Shown here one piece after another: positions 8,452-15,971 of a stretch of 45,105 nt of DNA (position 1 is the stretch's first letter; each line of letters begins with the position of its first letter). The notes beneath the pieces are model-generated. The model was not told the DNA's origin, did no database searches, and worked only from the letters and a program-made list of their open reading frames with translations. Both the position numbers and the translations under genes were made by a program. Source of the stretch: a virus; the IMG/VR virus record IMGVR_UViG_3300020162_002590, positions 1 to 45,105 of that record; one strand, given 5' to 3'.

Positions 8452-10893
8452 TTAAGCTGATTTATATGATTTTTGCATTAATCCGGTTCCTACTACTTTA
8501 GAATCTAAATAAACATCCCATTTCTTAGAGTTTAATTGATTAACTGCAGAAGTTACTTCATTTATTGCTGAAATCATTGGTGTTAAGTCTATTGATGGGG
8601 ATGATTTAACAGATTCTCCTTCACCACCTCCTAAATCTGTGCCTGCTACTATAGTATCATTATCATTTAATCTAACTGCTCCTTCAGGAGATAATATAGT
8701 ACGTTTACCATATCCTGATTGTTGCATATCATTAGCATTAATAACTGACATACCCATTGATAATATAGCACCAGCCGCAGCTGCTCCAACAATCGGAGCG
8801 GCTATTCCTCCAATAACAGTAGCAGCTAATGCAGTAGATATAGCAGCATATGTGCTATAAGCAGCCCATGCAACGGCGACCCCAGCAATTCCTTTAAGTA
8901 TTGTACCTACCATACCTAATCCCGATAAAAGACCCCCAATAGCACTTCCAATAGAACTAAAAACATTAAATAACGCAGTAACTGGGGTAAATATAAAATT
9001 TACTATATTTAAAGCTCCAGCTAACATTTCTAACATAGTTCCTAAAGGACCCGCAACTAAGTTTCCTAAAATACTTTGAAGTTTTTCTACAGCTAAATTA
9101 AATTTAGTTTGAGCATCTTGGCGTTTTGCAGCTTCATCTGCTTCTTCAGCAGTAACTTGTGCTAATGATTTACCTGAAGCAATTGCTTGCTCACGTTTCA
9201 TTAATTGATTAGATAATTCATCAGATGTAGTACCTAAAGCTTCAGCATATGATTTCTGGGCAATTGTATTCATTTGAGAGAATTTAGCAGCTGTCATTCC
9301 TTGAGCGGCTAATTCTTCTGCTACTGCTACTTGATCACCCATTAAAGCTGCTGCTCTAGCACGTTCAAGATTTAATTGTTGGCCAGTTATTAATTCAGCT
9401 TTTAATTCACTTTCAATAGATGATTGAAAATCAAGTAATTTTTCACCTTGAGATTTTGCTTGATCTAATGATGTACCTAAGGCTTTAGTTGCTACAACAC
9501 CTTTTATAGTGTTTTCTAAATTGTAACCCATGTTAGCCGCTAATTGACCAGTTACTTTAGAAGCTTCGGCCATAGCTGCTCTAAAAGGAACGCCAACTCT
9601 TAAACTATTACGAGTAGCAACATATCCTCGTAACATTGATTGATATGTTTCTTCAGATGATTTTCCAGTTAATACTGAAAATTTATATATACCTGCAGCT
9701 TCAGCACCTGATAATCCTAACTGTTCAGTAAGTTTAATTTGAGTTACTAATGCATCTTCTGAATATTCAGTAACAAATCCTGTAGCTTCAGATAACTCAT
9801 TAAATGCTTCTGTTAAATTCTTAGTAGTAACATTCGCATTAGTTGATGATCTTTCAATTCCGGCAAAATTTGCTCTAACACGATCAGCATTAGCGGCTCC
9901 ATACCCTAAATTTTTAGATAAATTTACTGATTCTCTGCTAGCTGCAAACGCCGCCTTTAATATATTTTCTATACTAAATGCAGTTTTTGTAAAATTTTCA
10001 GCAATTGTAGCACCTGCACTTGCTAAAGCACCCCCTGCAATTTTTAATCGATTCCCTAAACTAGCAGCATTTCCTCCAGCTTCAGTTATACTTGCTGCTG
10101 TCGCTTTAGCTTTTTCAAGTATATTATTTAAATCCTTTTCTGGGAAGTATTTTCCAATGCCTGGGAGTTTGTTAATCCCTTTAAGCATAGTTTCAGTTAA
10201 TTGAGTACTTTTTTCTACCTGTTTAATAAGGTTTAACTGTCCTCTAAGTTTATCAAGTTGAATTTGGGATTCAATTTTACGTTGTTTTTCAGAATCAAAT
10301 ATACCATCAACATTTCCCTTAATCTCTTTTTGAATATCACGATCTTTTTTAACTTGAGTTAATTTTGATTCGTTATCTTTAATAAAACTACGATTAGCAT
10401 TTATTTGATCTTGAAGTGCTTTTAAAACATCTAAATTAGTTCTACGTCCTTTAGATAATTCGTATTGTTTTTGATTTTCTAGATGTCTGTTTTCATCAGC
10501 GGCTTCATTTATTTGTTTACTAAGACCAATTTCTTTAGCTCTTAGTATATTATAAGCATTAGATGCAGCTATTCGTTGACCTAATAATTTTCCTTGAGTA
10601 TCAGCAAATTTATTAGCAGCATCTGATGCTAATTTTTCAGCTTTAGAAATAGAATTAGCTAAATCTTTAGATTTTACTTGAAATTTGGAAATCTTTTCAG
10701 CATTATTTGCAATTTGCTGGGATAATCTGTTAGATTCACTAATTAAATTTTTATATTCTCTTTCATCATCCGTAATTCTCCCAACTAAATCTCTTCTTTT
10801 TTCAAAAGATCTATTAATTTGATTACTCAAATCAAGTATTTTCTCTTGATTTGATCTTATCTCTTTTTCGTTATCTTCGGAATTATACGCCAT
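8452..10893 (-). CDS. Tail tape measure protein
   Basis: 813 residues. The first ~240 are strongly coiled-coil and charged (many Lys, Glu, Gln; start MAYNSEDNEKEIRSNQEK). A long Ala-rich helical middle follows. A hydrophobic block of about 95 residues lies near 620-717, with several potential membrane-spanning segments (FIFTPVTALFNVFSSIG; Ala/Gly-rich after it). Coiled coil plus a late hydrophobic stretch is the usual make-up of tape measures, which set tail length, occupy the tube and later enter the cell membrane. At the usual ~1.5 angstrom per residue the tail would be about 120 nm, an estimate only. Directly upstream is the chaperone pair, the normal position. Its own promoter box and a terminator lie just before it. 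Confidence 0.85.
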   Translation of the reverse strand: MAYNSEDNEKEIRSNQEKILDLSNQINRSFEKRRDLVGRITDDEREYKNLISESNRLSQQIANNAEKISKFQVKSKDLANSISKAEKLASDAANKFADTQGKLLGQRIAASNAYNILRAKEIGLSKQINEAADENRHLENQKQYELSKGRRTNLDVLKALQDQINANRSFIKDNESKLTQVKKDRDIQKEIKGNVDGIFDSEKQRKIESQIQLDKLRGQLNLIKQVEKSTQLTETMLKGINKLPGIGKYFPEKDLNNILEKAKATAASITEAGGNAASLGNRLKIAGGALASAGATIAENFTKTAFSIENILKAAFAASRESVNLSKNLGYGAANADRVRANFAGIERSSTNANVTTKNLTEAFNELSEATGFVTEYSEDALVTQIKLTEQLGLSGAEAAGIYKFSVLTGKSSEETYQSMLRGYVATRNSLRVGVPFRAAMAEASKVTGQLAANMGYNLENTIKGVVATKALGTSLDQAKSQGEKLLDFQSSIESELKAELITGQQLNLERARAAALMGDQVAVAEELAAQGMTAAKFSQMNTIAQKSYAEALGTTSDELSNQLMKREQAIASGKSLAQVTAEEADEAAKRQDAQTKFNLAVEKLQSILGNLVAGPLGTMLEMLAGALNIVNFIFTPVTALFNVFSSIGSAIGGLLSGLGMVGTILKGIAGVAVAWAAYSTYAAISTALAATVIGGIAAPIVGAAAAGAILSMGMSVINANDMQQSGYGKRTILSPEGAVRLNDNDTIVAGTDLGGGEGESVKSSPSIDLTPMISAINEVTSAVNQLNSKKWDVYLDSKVVGTGLMQKSYKSA

Positions 10894-10913
10894 TTATAAT
10901 ATAATTATATAAT

Positions 10914-10921
10914 ATAAATAT
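10914..10921 (-). promoter_or_regulatory. Putative late promoter box ATATTTAT (tape measure)
   Basis: Exact octamer 20 nt before the tape measure ATG at 10893. It touches the T-run of the terminator at 10922-10945, so one unit ends exactly where the next could begin. Confidence 0.6.
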
Positions 10922-10945
10922 AAAAAGCACCTATTTTTTAGGTGC
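10922..10945 (-). terminator. Hairpin terminator after the chaperone pair
   Basis: On the minus strand, GCACCT pairs with AGGTGC around a 7-nt A-rich loop, followed by five Ts. The stem contains the last codons and stop of the 99-residue frame. It separates the chaperone unit from the tape measure gene. Confidence 0.7.
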
Positions 10946-11230
10946 CTTATATGAATATGTAGGAGTTTGCTTTGAAGGTGATATATTAGGACGAGATATC
11001 TCAGAACTATTACCTTTATTTTTTAACTGCTTTTGTTGTTTTTCTGCTTCTTCGGCTTGTTTATCATAATATTCTTTTAACTTATTAAAAGTAAACCTAC
11101 GAAGCCATAAAGGCATGTTATAAACTGTTTCCCAATCATATCCTCCATTACCATGAAATACTATTTCATGAATTTGAGAAAATACTTGTACTCTATGCTC
11201 CGGCGTCAGGCCAAAAAAAGTTAATACCAA
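10931..11230 (-). CDS. Tail assembly chaperone, second frame (probable frameshift extension)
   Basis: The frame is open for 99 codons but has no ATG near its 5' end. The first ATG lies about 50 codons in, a TTG at 11230 is the only early start, and the frame is closed by TAA just upstream. It overlaps the 3' end of the 254-residue chaperone gene by 38 nt, in the +1 frame. Both frames pass through a run of seven Ts at 11213-11219. Content: GLTPEHRVQVFSQIHEIVF, an aromatic patch (YDWETVYNMPLWLRRF), then a Lys/Gln-rich helix and a Pro/Ser-rich tail. Most likely made as a fusion: about 248 residues of the first frame plus 93 from this one. The position between tube and tape measure matches the G/GT arrangement of tailed phages. 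An independent TTG start cannot be excluded. Confidence 0.65.
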   Translation of the reverse strand: MVLTFFGLTPEHRVQVFSQIHEIVFHGNGGYDWETVYNMPLWLRRFTFNKLKEYYDKQAEEAEKQQKQLKNKGNSSEISRPNISPSKQTPTYSYKAPKK

Positions 11231-11957
11231 TTGGTATAGTTACACCCTCCTGTGTGTACCCATCTTTTTCTATAGTTATATCTAAGTCAATATCGGGCAT
11301 TACTTTTGAATAATACTCGCGGAATGCACGTGAATCTTGCGCCGTAAGATAATTATCAACAAACTCGCGTATGTCTTTAGTTTCGCGCGAACCCTCAACA
11401 GAAGTAATCATATACTTTAAACGAGTTGTTAAATCAAATGAATCGTTTGGATATAATTTTTTCAATCCATTAAGTTCTTGTGTGATTTTCTTTTCGTCAG
11501 CTCCTGTTAAAAACTTAAATGTAATACTATTTTTTGATTGGGGTAACGTAAATTCAAATTCATTTTTACCTGAGGTAAATAATGATTGATCTACTACTTT
11601 TTCATTTAGTGTAGTTAAATCAATTGTATAATCATCTTCTGTTTTAGTAGATGTATTATAAAATCTAATAGGATAATCTTTACCATATCCTAAAATACGA
11701 GCGGCAATTAAAATTGCGTTTTTATCACCAATAATTAAATCATCAAAATTAATTGGAGTAACAACTAATGCTTGTAATAATTTATCAATAGCTGTACCAT
11801 TTTTAATGTAATTAATATTAGTTAATATATCTTCATGTTTTGCAGACATGTAAGACATTTCAATTTCTCCCTTAGATAATGGGTTTTCTGCTGAGTATAA
11901 TAAACCTTTTGATGGTAAGGTAATAGTTTCAGTAGGTAATTTGAATTTTGATTCCAT
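11193..11957 (-). CDS. Tail assembly chaperone (T4 gp26-like family)
   Basis: 254 residues, starting MESKFKLPTETITLPSKGLL, a beginning typical of the T4 gp26-like baseplate/tail assembly family. KGEIEMSYMSAKHEDILTN and IKNGTAIDKLLQALVV follow. It lies between tube and tape measure, the position of the tail assembly chaperone in most tailed phages, which coats the tape measure while the tube polymerises. Its last codons contain AAC TTT TTT TGG, where a shift would continue into the 99-residue frame. It has its own promoter box 22 nt upstream and a terminator separating it from the tube gene. An AGGAGG lies at about 11247-11252 inside the gene. The gp26-like resemblance is by eye; the chaperone role rests on gene order and the overlap. 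Confidence 0.75.
   Translation of the reverse strand: MESKFKLPTETITLPSKGLLYSAENPLSKGEIEMSYMSAKHEDILTNINYIKNGTAIDKLLQALVVTPINFDDLIIGDKNAILIAARILGYGKDYPIRFYNTSTKTEDDYTIDLTTLNEKVVDQSLFTSGKNEFEFTLPQSKNSITFKFLTGADEKKITQELNGLKKLYPNDSFDLTTRLKYMITSVEGSRETKDIREFVDNYLTAQDSRAFREYYSKVMPDIDLDITIEKDGYTQEGVTIPIGINFFWPDAGA
11213..11219 (-). other. Candidate programmed frameshift site (T7 run)
   Basis: Minus strand reads AAC TTT TTT TGG in the zero frame. Skipping one T (+1), or sliding back two (-2), gives TTT TTT GGC and enters the 99-residue frame. A -1 slip does not reach that frame. The zero-frame stop follows within 24 nt. Repeated Phe codons in the run allow re-pairing in either direction. Confidence 0.6.
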
Positions 11958-11979
11958 ATAACTGTTTTATGTTCTATAT

Positions 11980-11987
11980 ATAAATAT
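11980..11987 (-). promoter_or_regulatory. Putative late promoter box ATATTTAT (tail chaperone)
   Basis: Exact octamer 22 nt before the ATG at 11957, just downstream of the terminator at 11995-12023, so the chaperone gene can be transcribed apart from the tube gene. Confidence 0.65.
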
Positions 11988-11994
11988 ACAAAAG

Positions 11995-12023
11995 AAAAAA
12001 CCCCTCGACAATATGCCGAGAGG
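11995..12023 (-). terminator. Hairpin terminator after the tail tube gene
   Basis: Minus strand: CCTCTCG pairs with CGAGGGG (7 bp, one G-T) around a 9-nt loop, followed by TTTTTTCTTT. Five Ts also follow on the plus strand. It would lower chaperone and tape measure output relative to sheath and tube. Confidence 0.8.
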
Positions 12024-12046
12024 TTTTTGTTATTCACAATCAAATT

Positions 12047-12535
12047 TTAGTAATTCAATACGCAATAATCCATTGCAATTGTTAATGAAATACTAGCAGC
12101 AGCTTCACCTTGTGACCAATCGTAATCTCCAAAGTTAGCAGATTTAGCATACGCACCTTTGATAATCCACTCAGAAACTACATCACCAACTGGTCCTAAT
12201 ACGTTTAACACTAAGTCTTTCTTGTAGAAATCCGAATAACCATCACGGCCTGTTACTGATTCGTGTGCTAAACGAGCCCATTCCATTACAGCTTGTGCGC
12301 CTGATGGAGCGATTGGATCGTAAAGTTCTAATGTCATGTCTTGCCATCTAACTTTACCTTTAATTTTACGGTAAACGTTGATATGGTCTAATATGATTTC
12401 ATTAGCTTCAAATTGTGGAGAAGCAGCTTTTTTAATTAAGTAAGCTGGGATACCGTCTATATACATTATGAATCTGTTTTGAACCTTTGGTTCAAAAGCG
12501 GTAAACATAATTTCTGATGCGTCTAATACTGCCAT
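12047..12535 (-). CDS. Tail tube protein (gp19-like)
   Basis: 162 residues, the usual size for a T4-type tube subunit (T4 gp19 is 163). It begins MAVLDASEIMFTAFEPKVQN; FEPKVQNRFIMYIDGIPAYL, RKIKGKVRWQDMTLELYDPI and a closing ISLTIAMDYCVLNY are typical of this family. It polymerises into the inner tail tube around the tape measure. It follows the sheath gene on the same strand and precedes the chaperone and tape measure, the standard order. A promoter box lies 20 nt upstream and a strong terminator follows, so tube and sheath can be made in excess of later genes. Confidence 0.9.
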   Translation of the reverse strand: MAVLDASEIMFTAFEPKVQNRFIMYIDGIPAYLIKKAASPQFEANEIILDHINVYRKIKGKVRWQDMTLELYDPIAPSGAQAVMEWARLAHESVTGRDGYSDFYKKDLVLNVLGPVGDVVSEWIIKGAYAKSANFGDYDWSQGEAAASISLTIAMDYCVLNY

Positions 12536-12555
12536 TGTTTATATTCTTGTTTATT

Positions 12556-12563
12556 ATAAATAT
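12556..12563 (-). promoter_or_regulatory. Putative late promoter box ATATTTAT (tail tube)
   Basis: Exact octamer 20 nt before the tube ATG at 12535, in the 46-nt gap after the sheath stop. No terminator is visible between sheath and tube, so this would boost tube beyond read-through from sheath. Confidence 0.6.
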
Positions 12564-12581
12564 CTAAATTTTAAATTTTTA

Positions 12582-14324
12582 TTATGCTGGGAAAGTAGCT
12601 CCAGTTGGTTGTAGAGTGAAATCCAAGATAATAAATTCAGCAGTTTTAGTAGGTTGAACATAAATTTGACCAACTAATTGATTACGATCAATTACGTCTG
12701 CTGTATTGTTTGTATCGTCCATTATCACTTTGTAAGCATATAGACCTTGTCTTGATACAACTGATTCCATATATGGATTAACAGTTGATAAGAAACGATT
12801 ACGTGTTACAGTAGTGTTTTGTTCAAATACTAATTGACGAGAAACTGAAGAAACAAAGCGTTTCAAGTTAATCAACAAACGACGAACATTAATACGATCT
12901 AATGAAGTTGGACGTTTTTGGAATGTTTTCTGACCAAATGCTACAACTCCTTCTCCTGGGAATGTTGCTAATGGGTTAACATTTGCATCATATAAAGCAT
13001 CGCGATCGTCTGCTGATAATTTCTTTTCAGCTCTAATTACTGAACCAATTCCACCACGATTTAAACCTGCAGGAGCGAACCATTCGGCACCTACTTGATC
13101 GTTAAATGAGTAAACACCTGCCATTACTACTGAAGCTGGAACCCATACTGGGCGGCCTAAGTTAGCGCTAAATGTTTGAACCCATGGCCAATAACCAGCA
13201 CCATAGTTAGAAGTTGAACCAGCGGCAGCTGAAATAGCTCCGTTTTTACCTCCACCAAATGCTACTAAATCAGCAATTGCGAATGCATCACCACGATCTT
13301 CTGCAACTCCTATAATATCATCTGAAGTAATTGCTGCGTCGCCGCTTAAGAATAAACCTGGAGATAATAATAAATTGAAATCGTATTCGTCTTTATTTGT
13401 AAGTAATGCAATACCTGATTCGTATTCTGTATCTATAAATCCTTGAGAGTTTGTAGATGTTGAAATAATATTATCGAAAAAGTTAGCAACACGATTTGTA
13501 GCAACTACACCACCTGAGAATGAACCACCATATGAACCAGATCCTACTGCAGGTAATGAACCTGAGTATTGAGTTTTCTTAAAATTACCATCATTATCGA
13601 TTGAATCGACTTGAAGAGTATTAATTGAAGCTACACGAACATATTGGCTAGATACTGCAAATGAACCTGTTAATTGTACATAAGCGTCTTCACCACCTGC
13701 TGCGGCAACATATACTGGTTTTTCATCTCCAATTACACGAGAAATAAAGTTCGGTAATTGTGGGTCTAATGATAAGTTAGTCCAAGTTTCTAATACGTTT
13801 TTATTTTGTGTATTATCATCTCCTTGACGAACAGTAATAGTAAATGTACCACTTCCTGTATTGATGTTTGTTACTTCCCAACGAACGTTGTTTGAAGAAC
13901 CTGATGCTAAAGCACCTCCTGAAGATAATGAGCTTGTGTTATTTGCTTGGTTACCATATGCTAACGCTTCTAAAGTAAATGAAGGTGTTGCAGCATCTGC
14001 AAACGAAGCTACAGAAGCTTGAGCGTATGTGTTATAAGCAGAACCTGAAATAACACGAGTAACAAGCAATGACTGACCACCACCTGAGAAATATTCTTTA
14101 GCTGCTAGTGAGGTAAAGTATTCATAATATTGACTTCCGGATTTAAATGTCTCACCAAATTGAGAAACATAATCTGAATATGAGGTAACCACTGTAGGAA
14201 CTAATGGACGTCCATTTACTGTTGGACCAACAATTGCGGCTCCAGTTACAACAGGTCCTCTTGATACTAATGATTTGTCACTTTCGTTAACAAACACACC
14301 AGGTGATATAATTTTTTCTGCCAT
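12582..14324 (-). CDS. Contractile tail sheath protein (gp18-like)
   Basis: 580 residues. The N-terminus MAEKIISPGVFVNESDKSLV is the classic sheath opening ('SPGV...E.D.S'), followed by VTGAAIVGPT and a YSDYVSQFG segment. The C-terminal part has the usual FAPAGLNRGGIG, a GVVAFGQKTF strand, INVRRLLINLKRFV and a closing segment ending in GATFPA. The middle is an inserted surface domain rich in Ser, Asn and Gly. The subunits form the outer sheath that contracts to drive the tube through the envelope. It is flanked upstream by a terminator and its own promoter box (38-nt gap) and is followed by the tube gene. Confidence 0.93.
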   Translation of the reverse strand: MAEKIISPGVFVNESDKSLVSRGPVVTGAAIVGPTVNGRPLVPTVVTSYSDYVSQFGETFKSGSQYYEYFTSLAAKEYFSGGGQSLLVTRVISGSAYNTYAQASVASFADAATPSFTLEALAYGNQANNTSSLSSGGALASGSSNNVRWEVTNINTGSGTFTITVRQGDDNTQNKNVLETWTNLSLDPQLPNFISRVIGDEKPVYVAAAGGEDAYVQLTGSFAVSSQYVRVASINTLQVDSIDNDGNFKKTQYSGSLPAVGSGSYGGSFSGGVVATNRVANFFDNIISTSTNSQGFIDTEYESGIALLTNKDEYDFNLLLSPGLFLSGDAAITSDDIIGVAEDRGDAFAIADLVAFGGGKNGAISAAAGSTSNYGAGYWPWVQTFSANLGRPVWVPASVVMAGVYSFNDQVGAEWFAPAGLNRGGIGSVIRAEKKLSADDRDALYDANVNPLATFPGEGVVAFGQKTFQKRPTSLDRINVRRLLINLKRFVSSVSRQLVFEQNTTVTRNRFLSTVNPYMESVVSRQGLYAYKVIMDDTNNTADVIDRNQLVGQIYVQPTKTAEFIILDFTLQPTGATFPA

Positions 14325-14362
14325 TGTATTTTTAGTATTAAATATATTCGGGTAATTCTACA

Positions 14363-14370
14363 ATAAATAT
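14363..14370 (-). promoter_or_regulatory. Putative late promoter box ATATTTAT (tail sheath)
   Basis: Exact octamer 38 nt before the sheath ATG at 14324 and just after the terminator at 14384-14413. The ninth base is T where most other copies have A. Confidence 0.6.
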
Positions 14371-14383
14371 ATAACAGAAAATC

Positions 14384-14413
14384 AAAAACGAAGGCAAACT
14401 ATGAAAGTTCGCC
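14384..14413 (-). terminator. Hairpin terminator at end of the modification operon
   Basis: Minus strand: GGCGAAC pairs with GTTTGCC (one G-T) around a 7-nt loop that contains the stop of the last gene, followed by TTCGTTTTT. It ends the operon that starts at the promoter box near 20215. Confidence 0.65.
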
Positions 14414-14665
14414 TGTTTCGAAATTAACTGTTTGGTCTGGGTATGTGGATTCAAGTTTACTAATTAAATCCTTTTCTTTTTCTTGGATTTTTTTATAACT
14501 TGAATAAAAATCGTCCATATCTTCTTGAACGTTTATTAGTTCTTCTTTAAGATTACGTTCAATTAAAGTTAATTCTCCTATTTCTAATGCAATTATTTGA
14601 AATTCTTTTCGAAGTTCGTTAACCTGGTTAAGTTCTTCTTCTGTTATTTTAGTTGCTTTGATCAT
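14399..14665 (-). CDS. Small coiled-coil protein, last gene of the modification operon
   Basis: 88 residues from the ATG at 14665, which overlaps the stop of the previous gene as ATGA. An in-frame ATG three codons upstream (14674, MASMIK) is also possible; the ATGA overlap made me choose the later one. Nearly the whole protein is charged helix with heptad-like spacing (NELRKEFQIIALEIGELTLI), ending in a short acidic tail (NFETGELS). No catalytic motif. Such small coiled-coil proteins are common in T4-like phages of this type and their function is not known. The stop lies within a terminator hairpin. Confidence 0.65.
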   Translation of the reverse strand: MIKATKITEEELNQVNELRKEFQIIALEIGELTLIERNLKEELINVQEDMDDFYSSYKKIQEKEKDLISKLESTYPDQTVNFETGELS

Positions 14666-14889
14666 ACTGGCCATTTACTTTCAGGACATGATTTTTCTAC
14701 TGGTGAATATATTTTACCTTTTAAAGGGCATCCACAACTACCACAATAGAAAAAATCTCCTACTTCATTATACTTTCTTATTTCACAAGTATTACATACA
14801 GCAATACGTTGATCAGCTATTAATTGTTTTTCTTCTGATGGATTAATAGCTGTAATCCAAGATTGAGCTATTTCTAAAAATTTATTCAT
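14662..14889 (-). CDS. Small zinc-ribbon protein
   Basis: 75 residues. Six cysteines lie at 32, 35, 49, 52, 54 and 68 (VCNTC; YCGSCGC; CPESKW), a pattern for one zinc-binding ribbon with a spare Cys. The N-terminal 25 residues form a helix (MNKFLEIAQSWITAINPSEE). Similar short CxxC...CxxCxC...CP proteins occur in T4-like phages without a settled function. It overlaps the preceding gene by 8 nt and the following one by 4 nt, so it is translationally tied to the glycosyltransferase operon. Zinc binding is inferred. Confidence 0.7.
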   Translation of the reverse strand: MNKFLEIAQSWITAINPSEEKQLIADQRIAVCNTCEIRKYNEVGDFFYCGSCGCPLKGKIYSPVEKSCPESKWPV

Positions 14890-15319
14890 ATTTTACAAAA
14901 TAAGTACTAAGTATATTATAATTATCTTTAGTTATTACTTCTTGTAAATCAATTAATGATAAATCTGTTATTTCAATTTCTTTTTCATTTGAAGTTAAAA
15001 ACTGATTCCATTCTTGATTAAATTCAACAAATTTAGGATTTAGTATTTTATCTTCAAAATCAATCCAACGATCTATACCAATTTTTCCTTGTTTATCTAC
15101 AGTACCATATTTAGATACTAATTCATCTTGAACTTGAAGTATTTGATTTTTTTCTTCAACGAGTTTTAAAACATCATTTTTTAATTTATATTTTAAACCA
15201 AAATTAAGTTTTTGTTGGAGTAATCCTTCTACTAATCTTTCTCCACTTTCGAGATTAGTAAATCCATTTAATTCTATTTCTAAGTTTAAAACTTCAAATA
15301 ATTTTAATTTTGCTTTCAT
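14882..15319 (-). CDS. Conserved phage hypothetical protein (DUF1617-like)
   Basis: 145 residues. The opening MKAKLKLFEVLNLEIELNGF, a central helix with many Lys and Glu, and SKYGTVDKQGKIGI match the general form of the DUF1617 group of small phage proteins; this is recognition by eye. The last ~40 residues are acidic (EIEITDLSLIDLQEV). Start at the ATG one base after the previous stop. It overlaps the zinc-ribbon gene by 8 nt. Function unknown. Its place inside a glycosyltransferase operon may only reflect shared late timing. Confidence 0.55.
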   Translation of the reverse strand: MKAKLKLFEVLNLEIELNGFTNLESGERLVEGLLQQKLNFGLKYKLKNDVLKLVEEKNQILQVQDELVSKYGTVDKQGKIGIDRWIDFEDKILNPKFVEFNQEWNQFLTSNEKEIEITDLSLIDLQEVITKDNYNILSTYFVKYE

Positions 15320-15320
15320 A

Positions 15321-15971
15321 TTATAAATTTTTAATTACTTCTTGGAATATATCTACTTCAGAATGCATTAAATATTCATAGTCTTTACTTGTTACACTTA
15401 ATTCACCTGTAGCTTTTAGGTTTGTAATATTATATATTTTTCTGTTATGTTTATCTTTATTCCACCAATATAATAAATCATCCCCACAAAATACCTTCAT
15501 TCGTTCATCTATATGTATGTAATTCTTTTTATTTAGTATCATCATACATCCGAATCCTAAAGTTCTACAAGGAGCTTCATTAAAGCGAAATACTTCTAAA
15601 CTGTCATTTAATGTATCGAAGAAATTTTGATTTGCATCAAAACCTATCATACATTCTTCAGACATTGTAGTAAGAGTTTCTATATTTGTTTTTAATGTTG
15701 AAAAATTAAATGTTATATCATCATTTAACAAACAAATCAAATCATTACTTGCTAATTTAACTCCTAAATTCCATGATGGATTTACACCTATATTATGAGT
15801 TTGATATGATGTTATTTTCCACCCCCAATTAATAGTTACTCGGTTAGGTGTATGGTTAAAATTATCTATTATGATAAATTCAGCACCTGGTATATTAGCA
15901 TCTATAAATGAATCAAAACTTTCATTTATTTTATCACATTTCCATAATGTTGGGATGATAAATGATATCAC
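15321..15971 (-). CDS. Family-2-type glycosyltransferase, single domain
   Basis: 216 residues from a GTG start that overlaps the previous stop as GTGA. GT-A fold signs: opening strand MISFIIPTLW, the sugar-nucleotide segment NIGVNPSWNLGVKLA, and an Asp-Asp metal site at 84-85 (LICLLNDDITF). A later acidic pair (FCGDDLLYWW) could hold the catalytic base, as in GT2 enzymes. No membrane segment, so probably soluble. It is the third glycosyltransferase gene in an operon that also holds two putative dioxygenases. The acceptor is not visible in the sequence; the nearby collagen-like fibre is a candidate, with envelope sugars or DNA bases as alternatives. Confidence 0.75.
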   Translation of the reverse strand: MISFIIPTLWKCDKINESFDSFIDANIPGAEFIIIDNFNHTPNRVTINWGWKITSYQTHNIGVNPSWNLGVKLASNDLICLLNDDITFNFSTLKTNIETLTTMSEECMIGFDANQNFFDTLNDSLEVFRFNEAPCRTLGFGCMMILNKKNYIHIDERMKVFCGDDLLYWWNKDKHNRKIYNITNLKATGELSVTSKDYEYLMHSEVDIFQEVIKNL

